Shown one piece after another: positions 23,801-34,220 of a stretch of 64,000 nt of DNA. Under the pieces are notes generated by a model. That model worked only from the letters and a program-made list of their open reading frames with translations. It was not told the origin of the DNA and searched no databases. Within the stretch, counting starts at the first letter, position 1. Every line of letters starts with the position of its first letter. Source of the stretch: Mesostigma viride (taxonomy: Eukaryota; Streptophyta; Mesostigmatophyceae; Mesostigmatales; Mesostigmataceae). The stretch spans positions 2,816,306 to 2,880,305 of the forward strand of contig RPFO01000102.1 of NCBI GenBank assembly GCA_009746045.1. Direction: 5' to 3'. Both the position numbers and the translations under genes were made by a program.

Positions 23801-24696
23801 TTCTCAATAGTAAGACTTCTAGAACATCATGATCGGCACTGTGGCGTGGCAGGTTGCCGTTAGTGTAAGTCAAAACGTGTCAGCGGGTGACCTTCCCATG
23901 AAGGGGCAAGCAAGGCTTGCCGCTTACCTCGCTTGCTCTGCAGGCCTCGGCGCCTGCTGTGCAGACTGGGCGTCGGGTCCAAACAACAGCAGCAGCAGGT
24001 CACCGTCCTTGACTCCCGCAGCGCCAAGGGCGGTGCCGTTGGCTATGGGCTTGCCATCAAGAAGCAGATGCTGACGGGCTGCAGGCACCCCAAGCTGCGT
24101 GCGCATCCATACGAAGGTGAAGGAGTCGTAATTAGCGGAAGTACTAATAGCTAACAAGCATACTTATTCCAGGGAAATACTAGGAGAAATACTATGGGCG
24201 ACGTGTGCCAATTCGAAAATACCATGAAAAGTGCAGGCGGATAGGCGAAATTAAATGCATAACTCTAGTAGGAGTTGGAGGGTGAAGTTAAAGCTGCCCC
24301 TTAATTACGTATCCAGGCCGAAAATACGTGACTTAGAAAGGATTTTCTTGATTATTATAGCTAGGCGCCATATTTAAGATCATGCTCAGTATAAATTATA
24401 AGCTGTACTAGTACACGACGTCGTCGTCAATATTATGACCCGCGGCCGCCGGCAGATAAATCATGGGCAGCTCCCATTCCAAGGTCTTCAGCTTGGCTTC
24501 CAGCCAACGTGCGGCCAGTACATCAAGATAAACATGCCTGCTGAACAAAAGGGAGTACGCTGGGCGTGCGAACTAGGAAAGCGTCGAGTGCACAAACCTC
24601 AAATTCCAGAAGTGTCTTCAAGTGCTCAACTAGCATTTCGCTCTCAACATCTACCATGACAACCCGCTCGTCCTCGGTGCTGACTGTGAGTTTCAT
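8848..24696 (-). CDS. DDI1: DDI1-type ubiquitin-like/retroviral aspartyl protease protein, 11 exons
   Basis: DDI1 is a shuttle and protease acting on heavily ubiquitinated substrates. Exons (minus): 24696-24598, 24094-23928, 20944-20848, 18990-18883, 17869-17696, 16516-16455, 15209-15116, 13718-13626, 12724-12655, 9062-9016, 8901-8848; GT-AG with matching phase throughout, 354 codons. The start is ATG at 24696 ([13 protein letters not shown]). Residues 1-75 form the ubiquitin-like domain, ending KDGDLLLLL. Residues about 110-160 form the DDI helical region ([24 protein letters not shown]). The protease spans about 190-325 with active site D219 in [12 protein letters not shown], the flap stretch [19 protein letters not shown] and [17 protein letters not shown] near the end matches plant DDI1. 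No UBA domain is seen. The last 17-codon exon is the least certain. Introns are repeat-filled and reach 3.6 kb. Confidence 0.9.
9100..10137 (-). repeat. 61-bp tandem array, about 17 copies, in DDI1 intron 9
   Basis: A 61-bp unit containing caccagcaggggagacacag, ccatccgccacgtgg and taagagaaaggg is repeated almost perfectly about 17 times. The main variation is gggaacatc versus gggaaaatc. Every unit holds a CACGTG palindrome. The array starts about 40 bp upstream (in minus sense) of DDI1 exon 10 and abuts the 10-bp array at about 10140, so exon 10 sits directly beside it. Confidence 0.95.
10140..12086 (-). repeat. 10-bp tandem array, about 195 copies, in DDI1 intron 9
   Basis: The repeat unit is AACCATAGAG or AACCATAGTG, in perfect 10-bp register for almost 2 kb. 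A few units read AACCATAGCG, and single variants such as the GGACC-type and ACAG occur. The order of the two main variants is irregular at first sight but contains higher-order blocks. Because 10 is not a multiple of 3 and the minus strand contains no stop in the unit, all three minus frames stay open across the array, giving spurious 650-720 codon ORFs. Together with the 61-bp array it accounts for over 80% of DDI1 intron 9 (12654-9063). Confidence 0.95.
12730..12805 (+). repeat. (TG)n microsatellite beside DDI1 exon 9
   Basis: An interrupted TG/AC tract begins within a few bases of the 3' splice site of DDI1 exon 9. On the coding (minus) strand it forms an (AC)n-rich stretch directly before the acceptor at 12725, in place of an ordinary polypyrimidine tract. 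Confidence 0.8.
14751..14828. repeat. 22-bp perfect inverted repeat in DDI1 intron 7
   Basis: A 22-bp arm starting attcacgccttaagttggg (14751-14772) has its exact reverse complement at 14807-14828. A third partial copy lies between them (ccaacttaagacgtgaaccc). The shape suggests a small inverted-repeat (MITE-like) element. No flanking duplication longer than a few bases was recognised. Confidence 0.65.
14931..15085 (+). repeat. Dispersed repeat, copy 2 of 3
   Basis: Matches 830-960 and 51795-51905 in the same direction, including ggcgagaaatctggagaatc and catggt(c/a)gctcgagc. This copy carries an extra internal segment relative to the others and lies in DDI1 intron 7, about 30 bp from exon 7. 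Confidence 0.6.
15455..15860. repeat. Three adjacent pentamer arrays with a large hairpin
   Basis: A (TATAA)n array (about 15455-15615) is followed by a roughly 45-bp near-perfect inverted repeat. Its arms are about 15616-15660 and 15695-15740, each containing ataatactagtataatac or its complement. The hairpin centre includes a short (TTGTA)n run. After it a (CGTGT)n array (about 15752-15845) begins. All lie in DDI1 intron 6. Confidence 0.85.
16540..16640 (-). repeat. 15-bp minisatellite plus (TA)n in DDI1 intron 6/exon 6 flank
   Basis: The unit ggtcattatacgcat is repeated about four times just upstream, in minus sense, of DDI1 exon 6. It is followed by a (TA)n tract at about 16615-16637. It lies within 30 bp of the exon 6 acceptor. 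Confidence 0.75.
17546..17582. repeat. 15-bp perfect inverted repeat in DDI1 intron 5
   Basis: ataaagcacgtgttt (17546-17560) and its exact reverse complement (17568-17582) flank a 7-nt loop. Each arm contains CACGTG. It sits about 110 bp inside the intron from exon 5, between two degenerate copies of the exon 5 end. Confidence 0.7.
20361..20590. repeat. 40-bp minisatellite, 6 copies, DDI1 intron 3
   Basis: Units begin ctgcagagccctactacccc at 20361, 20401, 20441, 20481, 20521 and 20561, an exact 40-bp period. Only one to three substitutions separate the copies. Confidence 0.95.
21602..21950. repeat. 16-bp minisatellite, about 20 copies, DDI1 intron 2
   Basis: The unit agaggggccaatgagc, with variants such as aaaagcac or aataggc, is repeated for about 350 bp. 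The spurious [12 protein letters not shown]-type frames on the minus strand are translations of this array. Confidence 0.9.
23265..23284 (+). repeat. Poly(C) run of about 20
   Basis: An uninterrupted C homopolymer lies in DDI1 intron 2, next to a CTTT-rich stretch. Its length is probably unreliable in the assembly. Confidence 0.85.
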
Positions 24697-26436
24697 CGAA
24701 AAAGCCGGCTTTGATGCACGTCCAGTACTGTGTTTAGATTATATATGGCAGCTCACTTAGCTTCAGAGCTGTAAGGTATCAGAGTGTAACTGCAGTCGGC
24801 AAATGCTGCACTTGCGCTAGCTCATGTGCGCTGCAGACTGTACGTTGCGGATGCAGAAACCTGCAATTGCAATATTTTGCATAATAATAAACAGCTGTCA
24901 GCTAGGACTTCCCAGATCAAAACAGCTCGTCTACACGGCGATGAGCGTGTAAAAACTAATAAAAAAGCAGCGCTACTTTCCGGGTCTGGCGTGCGAAATA
25001 ACGTCACCTATCCAAGGCTTCTCTGCGAGCAGATCTGTTGTAATATATGAGCTCACGGCGAGCTCACGTTTGCACTTATTATGTAGGGAAGTGCCTCAAA
25101 CGGAGTTGATGCCTGCTGTCACTCCGCTCATAAAGTACGTTAGTAGTCCATACGATGTCACCATCGTGTTCCGTGATCCGTCTTGCTCCGTCTTGTCACA
25201 CCGCGGCCTTGAAGACTGCGGCTGGAGCCCGGAAGCACACTGAAACACACAACGCGGGTGGCTGGGGCCGCGCTCGGCATCCTAGGCGCATACCAATGAA
25301 ATGTGGCAGGGATTACACCGGGGCCGGCCGGCACCGCGTCCTTCATGCTTCCAGGCTCTTCCAGGTGCAGACGTGCGGACGTACAGTACAGTAGAGGTAC
25401 TGTAGAGGTCTCACGTCACGAACTCCAAGAAGATTCGTATCTTGTTACAGGAATCTTGCATCTTCCCAACGCCAGACTGCCCTGAGAATTATGACTGGGC
25501 AGCTACAAGCCTACAACCAAGGCTTCTTCCCTCTTTTCCCCGCCAGCCATGTCGGCTGTTGGCAGTTGTTAGTTAGTTATTCAGTTCAGTTCAGTTGTTT
25601 CCCATGCCGCACATGGGCCGCAGAGATTACAGTTACTAACAGTTACTTATTTAGTCAGTTTAGTTGAATCCTGACGGACACATGGCAGCGGCCGAGGGGC
25701 GAGGAGGATTCCAAATCCGTGCTCAGAAAAATCGGCCCAGTCCTGCGAATGTCAGAATTTTTTACAAGGTGTTCCTTAGCCCTGGTGACATGGTATACCT
25801 ATAAGGTTACAGTAAGGTAGTATGTACCAAGAAAAATGGAGGGAAACCAGGTTGATGAGAATGTTGAGGCAGGTTGATGAGAATATGAGGTTGGCCCAAG
25901 GTTGGCCTAATAAACAGTGTTCTGCCAGTTTTTCCTTCGTCATAAAACTTTAAGCTAGGGGTAGTCGCCAACTGCGGCATGGCTACGTACAGCATTTTCC
26001 CGTGGCTTGCTGAGAAATTGTGGTTAGAAAGAGCTGCAGGAAATGAATTCTCAGACTTGTATTCAGCACTTTTATACCATGCTTAGCGTGGCAACTCGGA
26101 AGCCAAAGGAAAAGGGACATACATGTTATGTGTGGGAAAGCGGAGCCGTTGATGTGTCTTGCTTCAAACAGGCAAATGATCTTGGCGATTGATCGAGGCA
26201 TTGATTGACAACGCCCGGCTGAGCAAGCAAGCGGATCGCTTGGAACTTCACAATGTCCGGAGAAGGTCTGTCGGCCTCCTGCTCTGGGCACAACGTGCCA
26301 AATGTTTTGCTCCATTTAATTTTGTCTATCTCGATATTCGTCGCCTGAGTCGGATAGGCAATAATAGATTCTTCGGGCTGCTTCTTTAATCGATGCTTTT
26401 TAAAAGCAGGTTTTAACCAAGGATATCCTGCAAATT
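24697..26436. other. Divergent spacer between DDI1 and the zinc-finger gene
   Basis: This region separates two genes pointing away from each other, so promoters for both are expected here. No TATA-like element could be tied to a start. A short frame from ATG 25682 (MAAAEGRGGFQIRAQKNRP) ends at a possible donor and could be a first exon of the plus-strand gene, but its phase does not fit the next exon, so it is not included. Confidence 0.4.
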
Positions 26437-29400
26437 TGCAAGGAGCCCACGCCGAGGATGACGCATCCCAGGAAGCTCTGCGCCAGCGTTATAAGCGGGC
26501 ACAGGAAAAGCGGAAATGCGTAGTATGCGGCAAAATGGCTCGGTCCAGGTACGTATTCCTTGTTGAAAATAATCTTATCGGCCCGTTTGGAATCAGCAAC
26601 AGGCCTCTATTAAGCGAGTCATTCGGATATGGCTACAACTAGAAAGCTCGAGTTTGAGCCATACCGACCGTACAAGAAGCCCTGCTGCGAGCTTTTAATC
26701 ATGGCCAGATATGGCTTGCTGTCATTTCCAAGAATGACAGCATGTTTACTCAAGAAGCCCGGCTTTGCCCTCAAGAATCCAAGTCGTTCCTCGGTCATGC
26801 ATCGCTGGACGAAACGAAGTATGTGAGGATATGCCATGCACTGCATGTGCATGCTTGTTCCACAGTGTGAGGAAGGGAATGCCTTGCCTTTGCTGGCCCT
26901 GGGTTTTTCATGCCAGTGCCACCTTAGGTCGCATTCTTTGCTTGTTCTCACACGTTGGTCGGCCATTCAGAGCAGGGCACGTTTTTTCTGCTGCGATGTG
27001 CTGTCACATGTCTGTTCCATGTGGTCCCCCAGCTGCATGATGGTTTCTCTGGTACAATCTTGCACTTCCATCTGCACTCCCGGCTGACATCGCGTACAGC
27101 CGGCGGATGTCATTAATCATGATTTATCACGCCTTCAAGCAAATCACAGTGCATCCGTATGACTGTGTCACACCTCACTCATTGTGCCATGCGAAACAGC
27201 CATGCCCCTAGGCAGGGTGTGCGTTGATTACCGGAAGCCCTCATGTCCAGCCATGCAGGTGGTTTCTTTAATCTGATTTATGCTGGCTACTTATTTAATC
27301 TGATTTATGCTGATGGCTATTGCTGATGGGTTGAGTACGAACTAACGCTGGCGGCATGCGTGTGTACTCTGGCAGGATCGGCTTACTAAACTGTCTCATC
27401 GGCCCCTCCTCCCGAATCCAGCCCACCACCCCACTCCACCGAAACCCAGTAGTTTTGCAAGATTTGTGGTGGCTGTATGGATGCGCAATGTTGATCCACT
27501 TTTCCTTCACCGCATGTGTTGAATAGAGCTTCCTCACGTGCTCATTGTCCTGTCGAGTGTGTAAAGACGTCACGCCCTTGGCTGATGTCATTTTTTTTTT
27601 CGCATCCATCGAAGGGTTGTACGTCAGGATCCTTGATACCCTCCGCTGAGTCATCTCATCCAGAAAAAGAAGATCTTTAGAAAAAGAAGACCTCTTATCC
27701 TTTGGAAGGTGGGAGCGCATGCGTGCCAACGGCTTCCTTGGACCCGCCTTCTTTGGACTTGGTTGGTGACCCCGCAGGTGCTTCTTCCGCGCCTGCAAGA
27801 GGTGCTGCTGCCAGCAGAACAACCCTTGCCCCATCCATGGTGAGATGTCGCCGCTGCCTCACGCACAGTTATTTATTATTTGTAGCCTCTTCTTTTCTGA
27901 AGCCCTGTATTCCGCAGCATCCGTAGCCATCCATCTTAGTGGATGATTCCATATGGGATGGATTAGAACTCGTTTGCCTATGGCCGATTTTCTGATTACT
28001 GATCATCTTATGTGAAGCATGCTGCTTGCTGCGGAATTGTCAACGCGTGGTCAAAATTGACATGTCATGACCAATTTGTTGGCACGTTCGTGACACGTTG
28101 GTGACACGTTGATATTGCACCTTATTGACAGGTACTGCGTGGATAATTGTTCCCTGCAAACGTTCGCACTCCATTGGGTTGCTGGCATCATCTTGCTTGT
28201 TACTGGGAACCACAACTACGAACCGTCTGGCAAAGGAATACCATGAATTATCTTTATCTGTACGCTAGTAATACAATCGCTGGAATCTTGGTGGGAGAGA
28301 CAGTCCTCAGTATGGAGGGGTACCTACCTGTCCTACCATTCCTGCCCTCCTCATACTCTCCTCTTCTTAAATGCCTCCATTGCCAGCGCCCTTTTGCCTC
28401 ATCACCGATCTCACGCCTCCGCCCCTTCCCAATGCCTTCCGTTTTACTCCACCCTCTGCCACGCCTATCCACCCCCCCCCTCCCCCCCGCCCGGCAGTCA
28501 TCCGAACGGACGACCCCGCGGCGGTGACGATGCCCGGCGCGGCCGTACAGATGCCAGCAGTGCCAGGGATGGGACACATGGGCCACCCTGGGGCAGGCTC
28601 CCTGCACGACCCCTCGCTGGTGGCCTCGATGCAGGCCCCCTTGCCTCCCCCCACGTACATGCCCCAGATACGCGTAATCCCGCCCACCCCCCCATGACGT
28701 ACGCGACGGCGGCGTCCTTGATGGCACCCATGTACCAGACGCCAGCACACGCACACCCTCCGGCATCGCATTATGTGGCCGCGAGCCCGTACCCGGCGCC
28801 AGCGGCGAGCACGTATCCGGCACCGGCGCCGAGGCCTGTGGTCACTGCCCCAGCGGCGCCGCCCCAGGGTGTCCAGGGGGGGGTCATGTCGGGGATGGGG
28901 CAGGGGGCGGCGCGGTCCCCGGCGGCGGTCCCCGTGCTCCCGCAGCGACTGGTGGACGCAATCGTTGCGGCGGTCATGAAGGCAAAGAAGGTGTGTGCTG
29001 AAGAATGTGTGTGGATGCGTGGGGTGAGGAGGGCGAGGAATCCGGGTTGGTTTTGTCGTGGGTAGTATGATGGTGCGGTCCGTAAGGGGAAGGTGGGGAA
29101 CATTATCGCAAGCCGACCCCGTAGGGTTTCTGGGTGCAGGGATGAGGGCACAGAAGGCGGGCGGAGCATGTTGTCGGCATGCACAGAAGGCGGGCGTAGC
29201 ATGTAGTCGGCATGCAGAGGTTTGTGGGTGTGCTGATGGATGCGAAGATGTTGAGTTTTGTGGGTGTCGCAAAGAATTGTGCTTGTGAGGTCATGGAGGT
29301 GAACAAGATCGGGTTGTGGTTGCGGTATTGTTAATTGAACAAGGTTAGCTGGTGGGGCCAGTAATGAAGGCAAAGAAGGTAGGTTGGTTTCTCGTGGGCG

Positions 29401-32400
29401 TGTGGGTGCAGTGATGAATGCACTTTTGTGAGGCGAGGGAGGCGAGTAATGTGCGTTCATTTTATGGTCAGCATGCAAACATTTGTGGGTTGCTGCTGAG
29501 GCGAAGGCAGCGTGGTTGTGGCTGTGGGGATGAAGGAAGGTGCTCTTGTTGGGTCATACAGCCTTTCTCAGCATGTTGTCTCCTTGATACAGCCGAACAA
29601 GGTATAGGTCGTGGCTGTGGTTATGAAAGCGAAGAAAGTGTTTGTGCATTGTATTGTCCATCGCTTCGCTCCAGCTCCCTGGAGCCCCCCTGCACCTCTT
29701 TCCATGGCTTGTGGTTTTCACCATGCCTTTCCCCTCTGTCCCTGCCCCCCCCCCCCCCCCCCCCCCCATCCCCCACGCCCCGCTAGCCGCTAGCCAACCC
29801 CGCCCCCCCCCCACACACACACGCGTAATGTTTCATGACAACTCCACCCACCTCCCAAAAGGAGCTTTCTTTTCTTTTCTCTTCAGTCTTCAGCCTCCTT
29901 GTATTATACAATATTCTCCCCACCCCCCACCCCCCCCAACATGAAAGGTTACAATTTGGCACCACCCCCTCCCCCCCTTTTCCTTCGCATAAAACCCCAA
30001 GATTTGACGTCACGCCTCTTTTGTTTTTTCTGACTTTCGTACTATGCCTGCTTCTCCTGCCCACCTTCTATCATGCGGCGGCAGTCTACGACGTGACACA
30101 GTCTCGGTGATTATCAATGAATTAATTAATCATGTGATTATTAACCAATATATCATGTGGCGGCCCCTCCCCGTGGCTTACACTAACCAGGACCAAGCGG
30201 CGCTCAACTGCTGGTTCCACGACAGCGTGCGCGCGGCCGACGAGGACGAGGAGTCGCTTCTGGGCGATTCTTTCGACCGCTACATGCTCAACACGGCGCT
30301 GCTCAGCCAGCTGTTCACGGGGGGGGGTGTTACGGCAGACGACAGTGATGCAAACGGTGGTGATAATAGGGTTGCACGCGGTGATGGTGCCCTGGAAAGG
30401 GAGGCTGGCACTTGGGAGGAGGGGAGAGAGTCGCATGATGGCGGCCAGATAACAGGCATCCTTGGTAGTCAAGTCTCAGGCAAGCATGATAGCCAGAGGT
30501 TAGGCGAGCTCGTGCTAGGTGCCCCAGAGGGCGGGGACATGCCCCGGGTTGTGGTTGGCCGAGATACGGGCATGGGTGGCGGTGCCAGGGACCACCTTGA
30601 CAGCAACGATGCCACTGATCATGGTAGTGAAGACGCAGAGGACTCCCACGCACCAGGCAGGACACATGGCGGCGCCAGGGAAGCCCTCCCCGCCAGGGAA
30701 CATGCGGGTGAGAAGCACGGGGGGCGAACATCGGGCGGGAAGGAGGGCTTACACCGTGTGGGTGTGCCCCTGGCAGCGCTCCCAGCAGTGCTGCGCCCAG
30801 GGGCCCCCATGGCCATGATTGGCACTGGGGTCGCCGGGGGCAGCCTGGCGGGGGAGTGCGATGAGGGTGGGGCTGGCCCAGGCCGCGGGGCGTCATCTGC
30901 GCTGGATTTGAATTCGCCCGATGGCACGGTGCCGGATGGTGACATACGTGAGCACTGTTTTGTTACACCAGAAAAGGGCGCTCGGCTCCCGGGCAGCGTT
31001 GTGCCTCCTGAAGGTTGGGCGGCGGGCGGGAGCGGTGGGGTAGGGGCAGGGGCCGGGACAGGGTTGTTTGCCGGGACGGGGGGCGGCATGGGTGATGAGG
31101 CGGGTGCACTCGCGGGTGCTGGCAGCACTATCACTGGTGTGGGTGCCAGCATGGGCGGCAAGGCCACCACTTGGCAAGGCAAACCTGATGGGGGCCTGGT
31201 TGCTAAGGGTACGAGGGAGGGGCCTGGGGCCGGGATGGGTGCCAGTGAAATCAGTGACGAGGAAAAGAGGGCGCTGCGCCGGCTGGTCGGCTATGTGGGG
31301 ATGGGCCAGCGGGCGAGCGCCGCGGAGTTACTGCCCGTATTCGAGCGTGCGTCGCCCCGCCTGTTTGGTCCCATCTGTGACGTGCTTGTGCGGTGTTGTG
31401 GGTCCAGGGATGGGGGCCAGGAGTCAAGGCATGGCAAGGGGAGCGGGGGCAGGTCATTTTTTGCATCGTCGCCGCAGGCGCGCGGTGGGGGGGATGTAAC
31501 GCGGGGTGGAGTGGCGAGGCATTCGGGGCAAGGCGCCCTGGTTGAAGGGGTCTCAGCCCAGGGTTCCAGGGGGGCCTTGTCGTCATCGGGGAGGCATCAA
31601 GGGAATGATCGTGGAGGCCTCCCCCTTGGTCCGCTGGTTGCGGCAGGGAGGGGTGGCGGCGGGGATGGTCATAGGGCCGGCCGGCAAGATATAGATGACG
31701 ATCATGACGATGATGCCATGGCAGGAAAGGGCGACAGGGGGGGCATGGACGATGCGCAAGTGGCCGCCGAGGTGGAGGCTATGCGGCGGGAGGCCAACTC
31801 CAGAATAAAGAAATTCGCGAGCGCGATGGAGCGGCTGGCTGGTGCTGAGTCGCTGGAGGAGCTGGCAGAGAACGCGGTGGCATACCGGGATGAGTTCCGG
31901 GCAAAAGGGCTCGCGCTGCCGCCGGTGCTCCAGCTGCTGTGTGGCGTGGACGAGCAGGAGGAGAGAGATCAGGCGTTTGACCCCGCGGACGTGGACGCGA
32001 CGGGGCCGCTAGCCGAGGCGGTGGCGGCGATGGAAGCGGATATCGATGCGGGGGCGGATGCAGCTGGGGGTTCGGCTGCCGGCACAAAAGGTTCACATGG
32101 CAAGCGGCCCAACACAGGCGGGGCCCCTTGCGATGGGAAGGAGGAAGTTAGTAAAGATCCTGGCAACGCAAAGGCATCATCGGTGCCAAATGGCCGGCTT
32201 GATTCAATGGGGGAGGGTGGATCTGGCGCAAGCAGCAACGGGGATGCTCCAGGAGGTGCCAGGGAGACGGGCACCGTTGCTCCCTCGGCGGCCAGCAATG
32301 TTTTGCAAATGGGGGCATCCAATTCATCCCAGGGCAAGGATGGCAAGGGTGGCCAAGGGTGGGGTGTGGAATCCGTGGCCACCGGCGGGGCTTGCACCGT

Positions 32401-32575
32401 GACCGGCGCGTGCGGCGGGGCGGTGATGATGCAGGAAACCATGTGGTCGAGGCTGCCGCGCACGAGGCTATCCGGCACATGGCTCGCCGTGGACTCGGCG
32501 CATGCGGCCAGGGACCCTGCGGCCAAGCGGCACCGGGCGCTCACCATGGCGCTCAAGGACGTCGTCGCGCTGTGA
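26437..32575 (+). CDS. LRP1/SHI-like zinc-finger protein with low-complexity regions (5' end not found)
   Basis: Exons: about 26437-26548, 27778-27839, 28498-28990, 30191-32575; 5' exon(s) missing. Exons 1-2 join in phase to give CVVCGKMARSRCFFRACKRC followed by CCQQNNPCPIH. The spacing C-x2-C-x7-C-x4-C-x2-C-C and a final C-x2-H is that of the LRP1/SHI-STY zinc finger (PF05142-like). Similar clusters occur in other zinc-binding families, so a transcription-factor role is only inferred. Exon 3 is Pro/Met/Ala-rich and ends LVDAIVAAVMKAKK. Exon 4 has a short conserved-looking start (DQAALNCWFHDSVRAADEDE), then about 480 residues of Gly-rich filler, a helical block (SDEEKRALRRLVGYVG), another (AEVEAMRREANSRIKKFASA), and ends LKDVVAL before TGA. 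Exon 3 changes frame at a C7 run (28687-28693); one extra C restores it. Confidence 0.55.
29735..29767 (+). repeat. Poly(C) run in intron of the zinc-finger gene
   Basis: A C homopolymer of more than 20 bases is followed by more C-rich sequence up to 29970, in the intron between exons 3 and 4. Such runs are prone to length errors. Confidence 0.8.
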
Positions 32576-33440
32576 TCGATACAACGAGTGTGAACTAATG
32601 CCATCATGAACTGTGATGTACATATGCGGAGAGTTATCTGGAAGAGAATGCGTATCACAGTGAAGAACTTCACTCCTCTTTTTAGCCATTTTTCCGGACT
32701 TGCGCGCTGGTTTATGCAAGTGCTTCTTATTGAGTCACGTATATCTGTGATCTAGAACATCAATAGAGGGCCAGACGGGGCCTTTGCTGTGGGTTGTTAT
32801 GGAATCGAGTCTATGAAACAGCGGGAAAGCGACCTGTATCTGGAAAAATTAAGCATGCATGCATGTCTGTGGAGCTCAAATTATCCGGATGCATTCTGAC
32901 GGCCAAGCCCCAGCAGCGCGCAAAACATGTGGTCTAATGGAACTAATGGATCGCGGAAGAGCTGTTGCCGGGCTAGCTAGATGGCACAGACATCTTTTAA
33001 CTGCTCATTGCTTACAAATTTACTACGCGAGGCATCTAGAAGTACTAGGTTACAGACCATCAACTCAAAACGTTAGACCATGGCACGCCTTGAAATGTTA
33101 GCCATGCGGCTTTGGTATTGATCGACCATCACACAACCTTTTCCGATTTGGCGGACAATCAAAAAGAAAACGACATATAATGGCGCCCTACACCGAAAAT
33201 AGAACCCATAGGAAATAAACTAGCAAACTAGCGGCATCCTTTGAGAATGTATACAAGTTAAGGATGCCGAAAAAATTGGGAATAACACAGCCGGGGAAAA
33301 AAATGCCCTTGCTGTCAACCAGTCATGCTCACTCGCAAAACCTCTTTTTTCAACCATATCACGGCTGCATTGATCACGAGTCCTAGAAAGCATTCATCTA
33401 TTTGCTTCTTGATAATTGTAAACGAATACAAGTGATAGAT
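32576..33440. other. Convergent spacer, 3' ends of two genes
   Basis: The plus-strand zinc-finger gene stops at 32575 and the minus-strand peptidoglycan-binding gene stops at 33441. No further exon or repeat array is seen. Polyadenylation signals could not be identified with confidence. Confidence 0.5.
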
Positions 33441-34169
33441 TTATGGCTTGCTCCTCTCGCTCACGCCGCGCGGCTCCCGGCGCGTCCATCCGGCCTTATC
33501 GGCGCCCGACAGCGACGGCGCGATTGACGGTCTGGTGGGGCGGGAGCTCCCGCGGTCCCTCTTGTCTGAGGGCGGGACGGAGCGCTCAAACTCACCATCT
33601 CCGTCCTCCAGCTCGTCGCCCCGTGCTGAGTCAGCGTAACTGAAGGGAGCGATCCCATCGATCCCATGACAGGAAGACGATGACAAAAAAGACGACATAG
33701 GTGCCATAAGGTTATTTCACTTACAAGGCGATCGCATAGCCAAGCAGATGCTAGCAGTAGGGTGACCCATGAGTGCCACTCCCAAGGGCAGTCAGCGTTT
33801 GAAAATGGTAGTCAGCATAGGAAAACTCTTGAAATGAGCTCGACGCCTCGATGACACTCTAGACGTTGAGCACAAGCATGCTGATCCCATGACAGCCCGG
33901 GTCTGAGCATTTTTTTGTTCATTGAGCATTTCGTTGTAGCATTCTGGTATGTGAGCGCCAACAGCTCGCAATCGGCCGCAGCTTGCTACGTGAGCTGGAG
34001 CAGCTTGCAGGAACGAGCCATTGGTAATGTTTGGTGATGGTCAAGCGATGAGATTGTTGCTTTGGAAGATCTACCAGCACAAATCTCCCTAGCATTTTTT
34101 ATAATAATAATATTAGGTACGGTGGGTGGCTGGAGGATCTGTGTGCTTTGCCAAGACAAGCAGCTCACA

Positions 34170-34220
<51 letters not shown>

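Noticed and set aside
27295-27834. 179-codon minus-strand frame
   Set aside because: No recognisable domain, overlaps plus-strand exon 2 of the zinc-finger gene, and no splice-compatible partners were found.
28367-29478. Minus-strand frames of 235-301 codons opposite zinc-finger gene exon 3
   Set aside because: Arg/His/Pro-rich antisense; the plus strand has phase-compatible splice sites and echoes.
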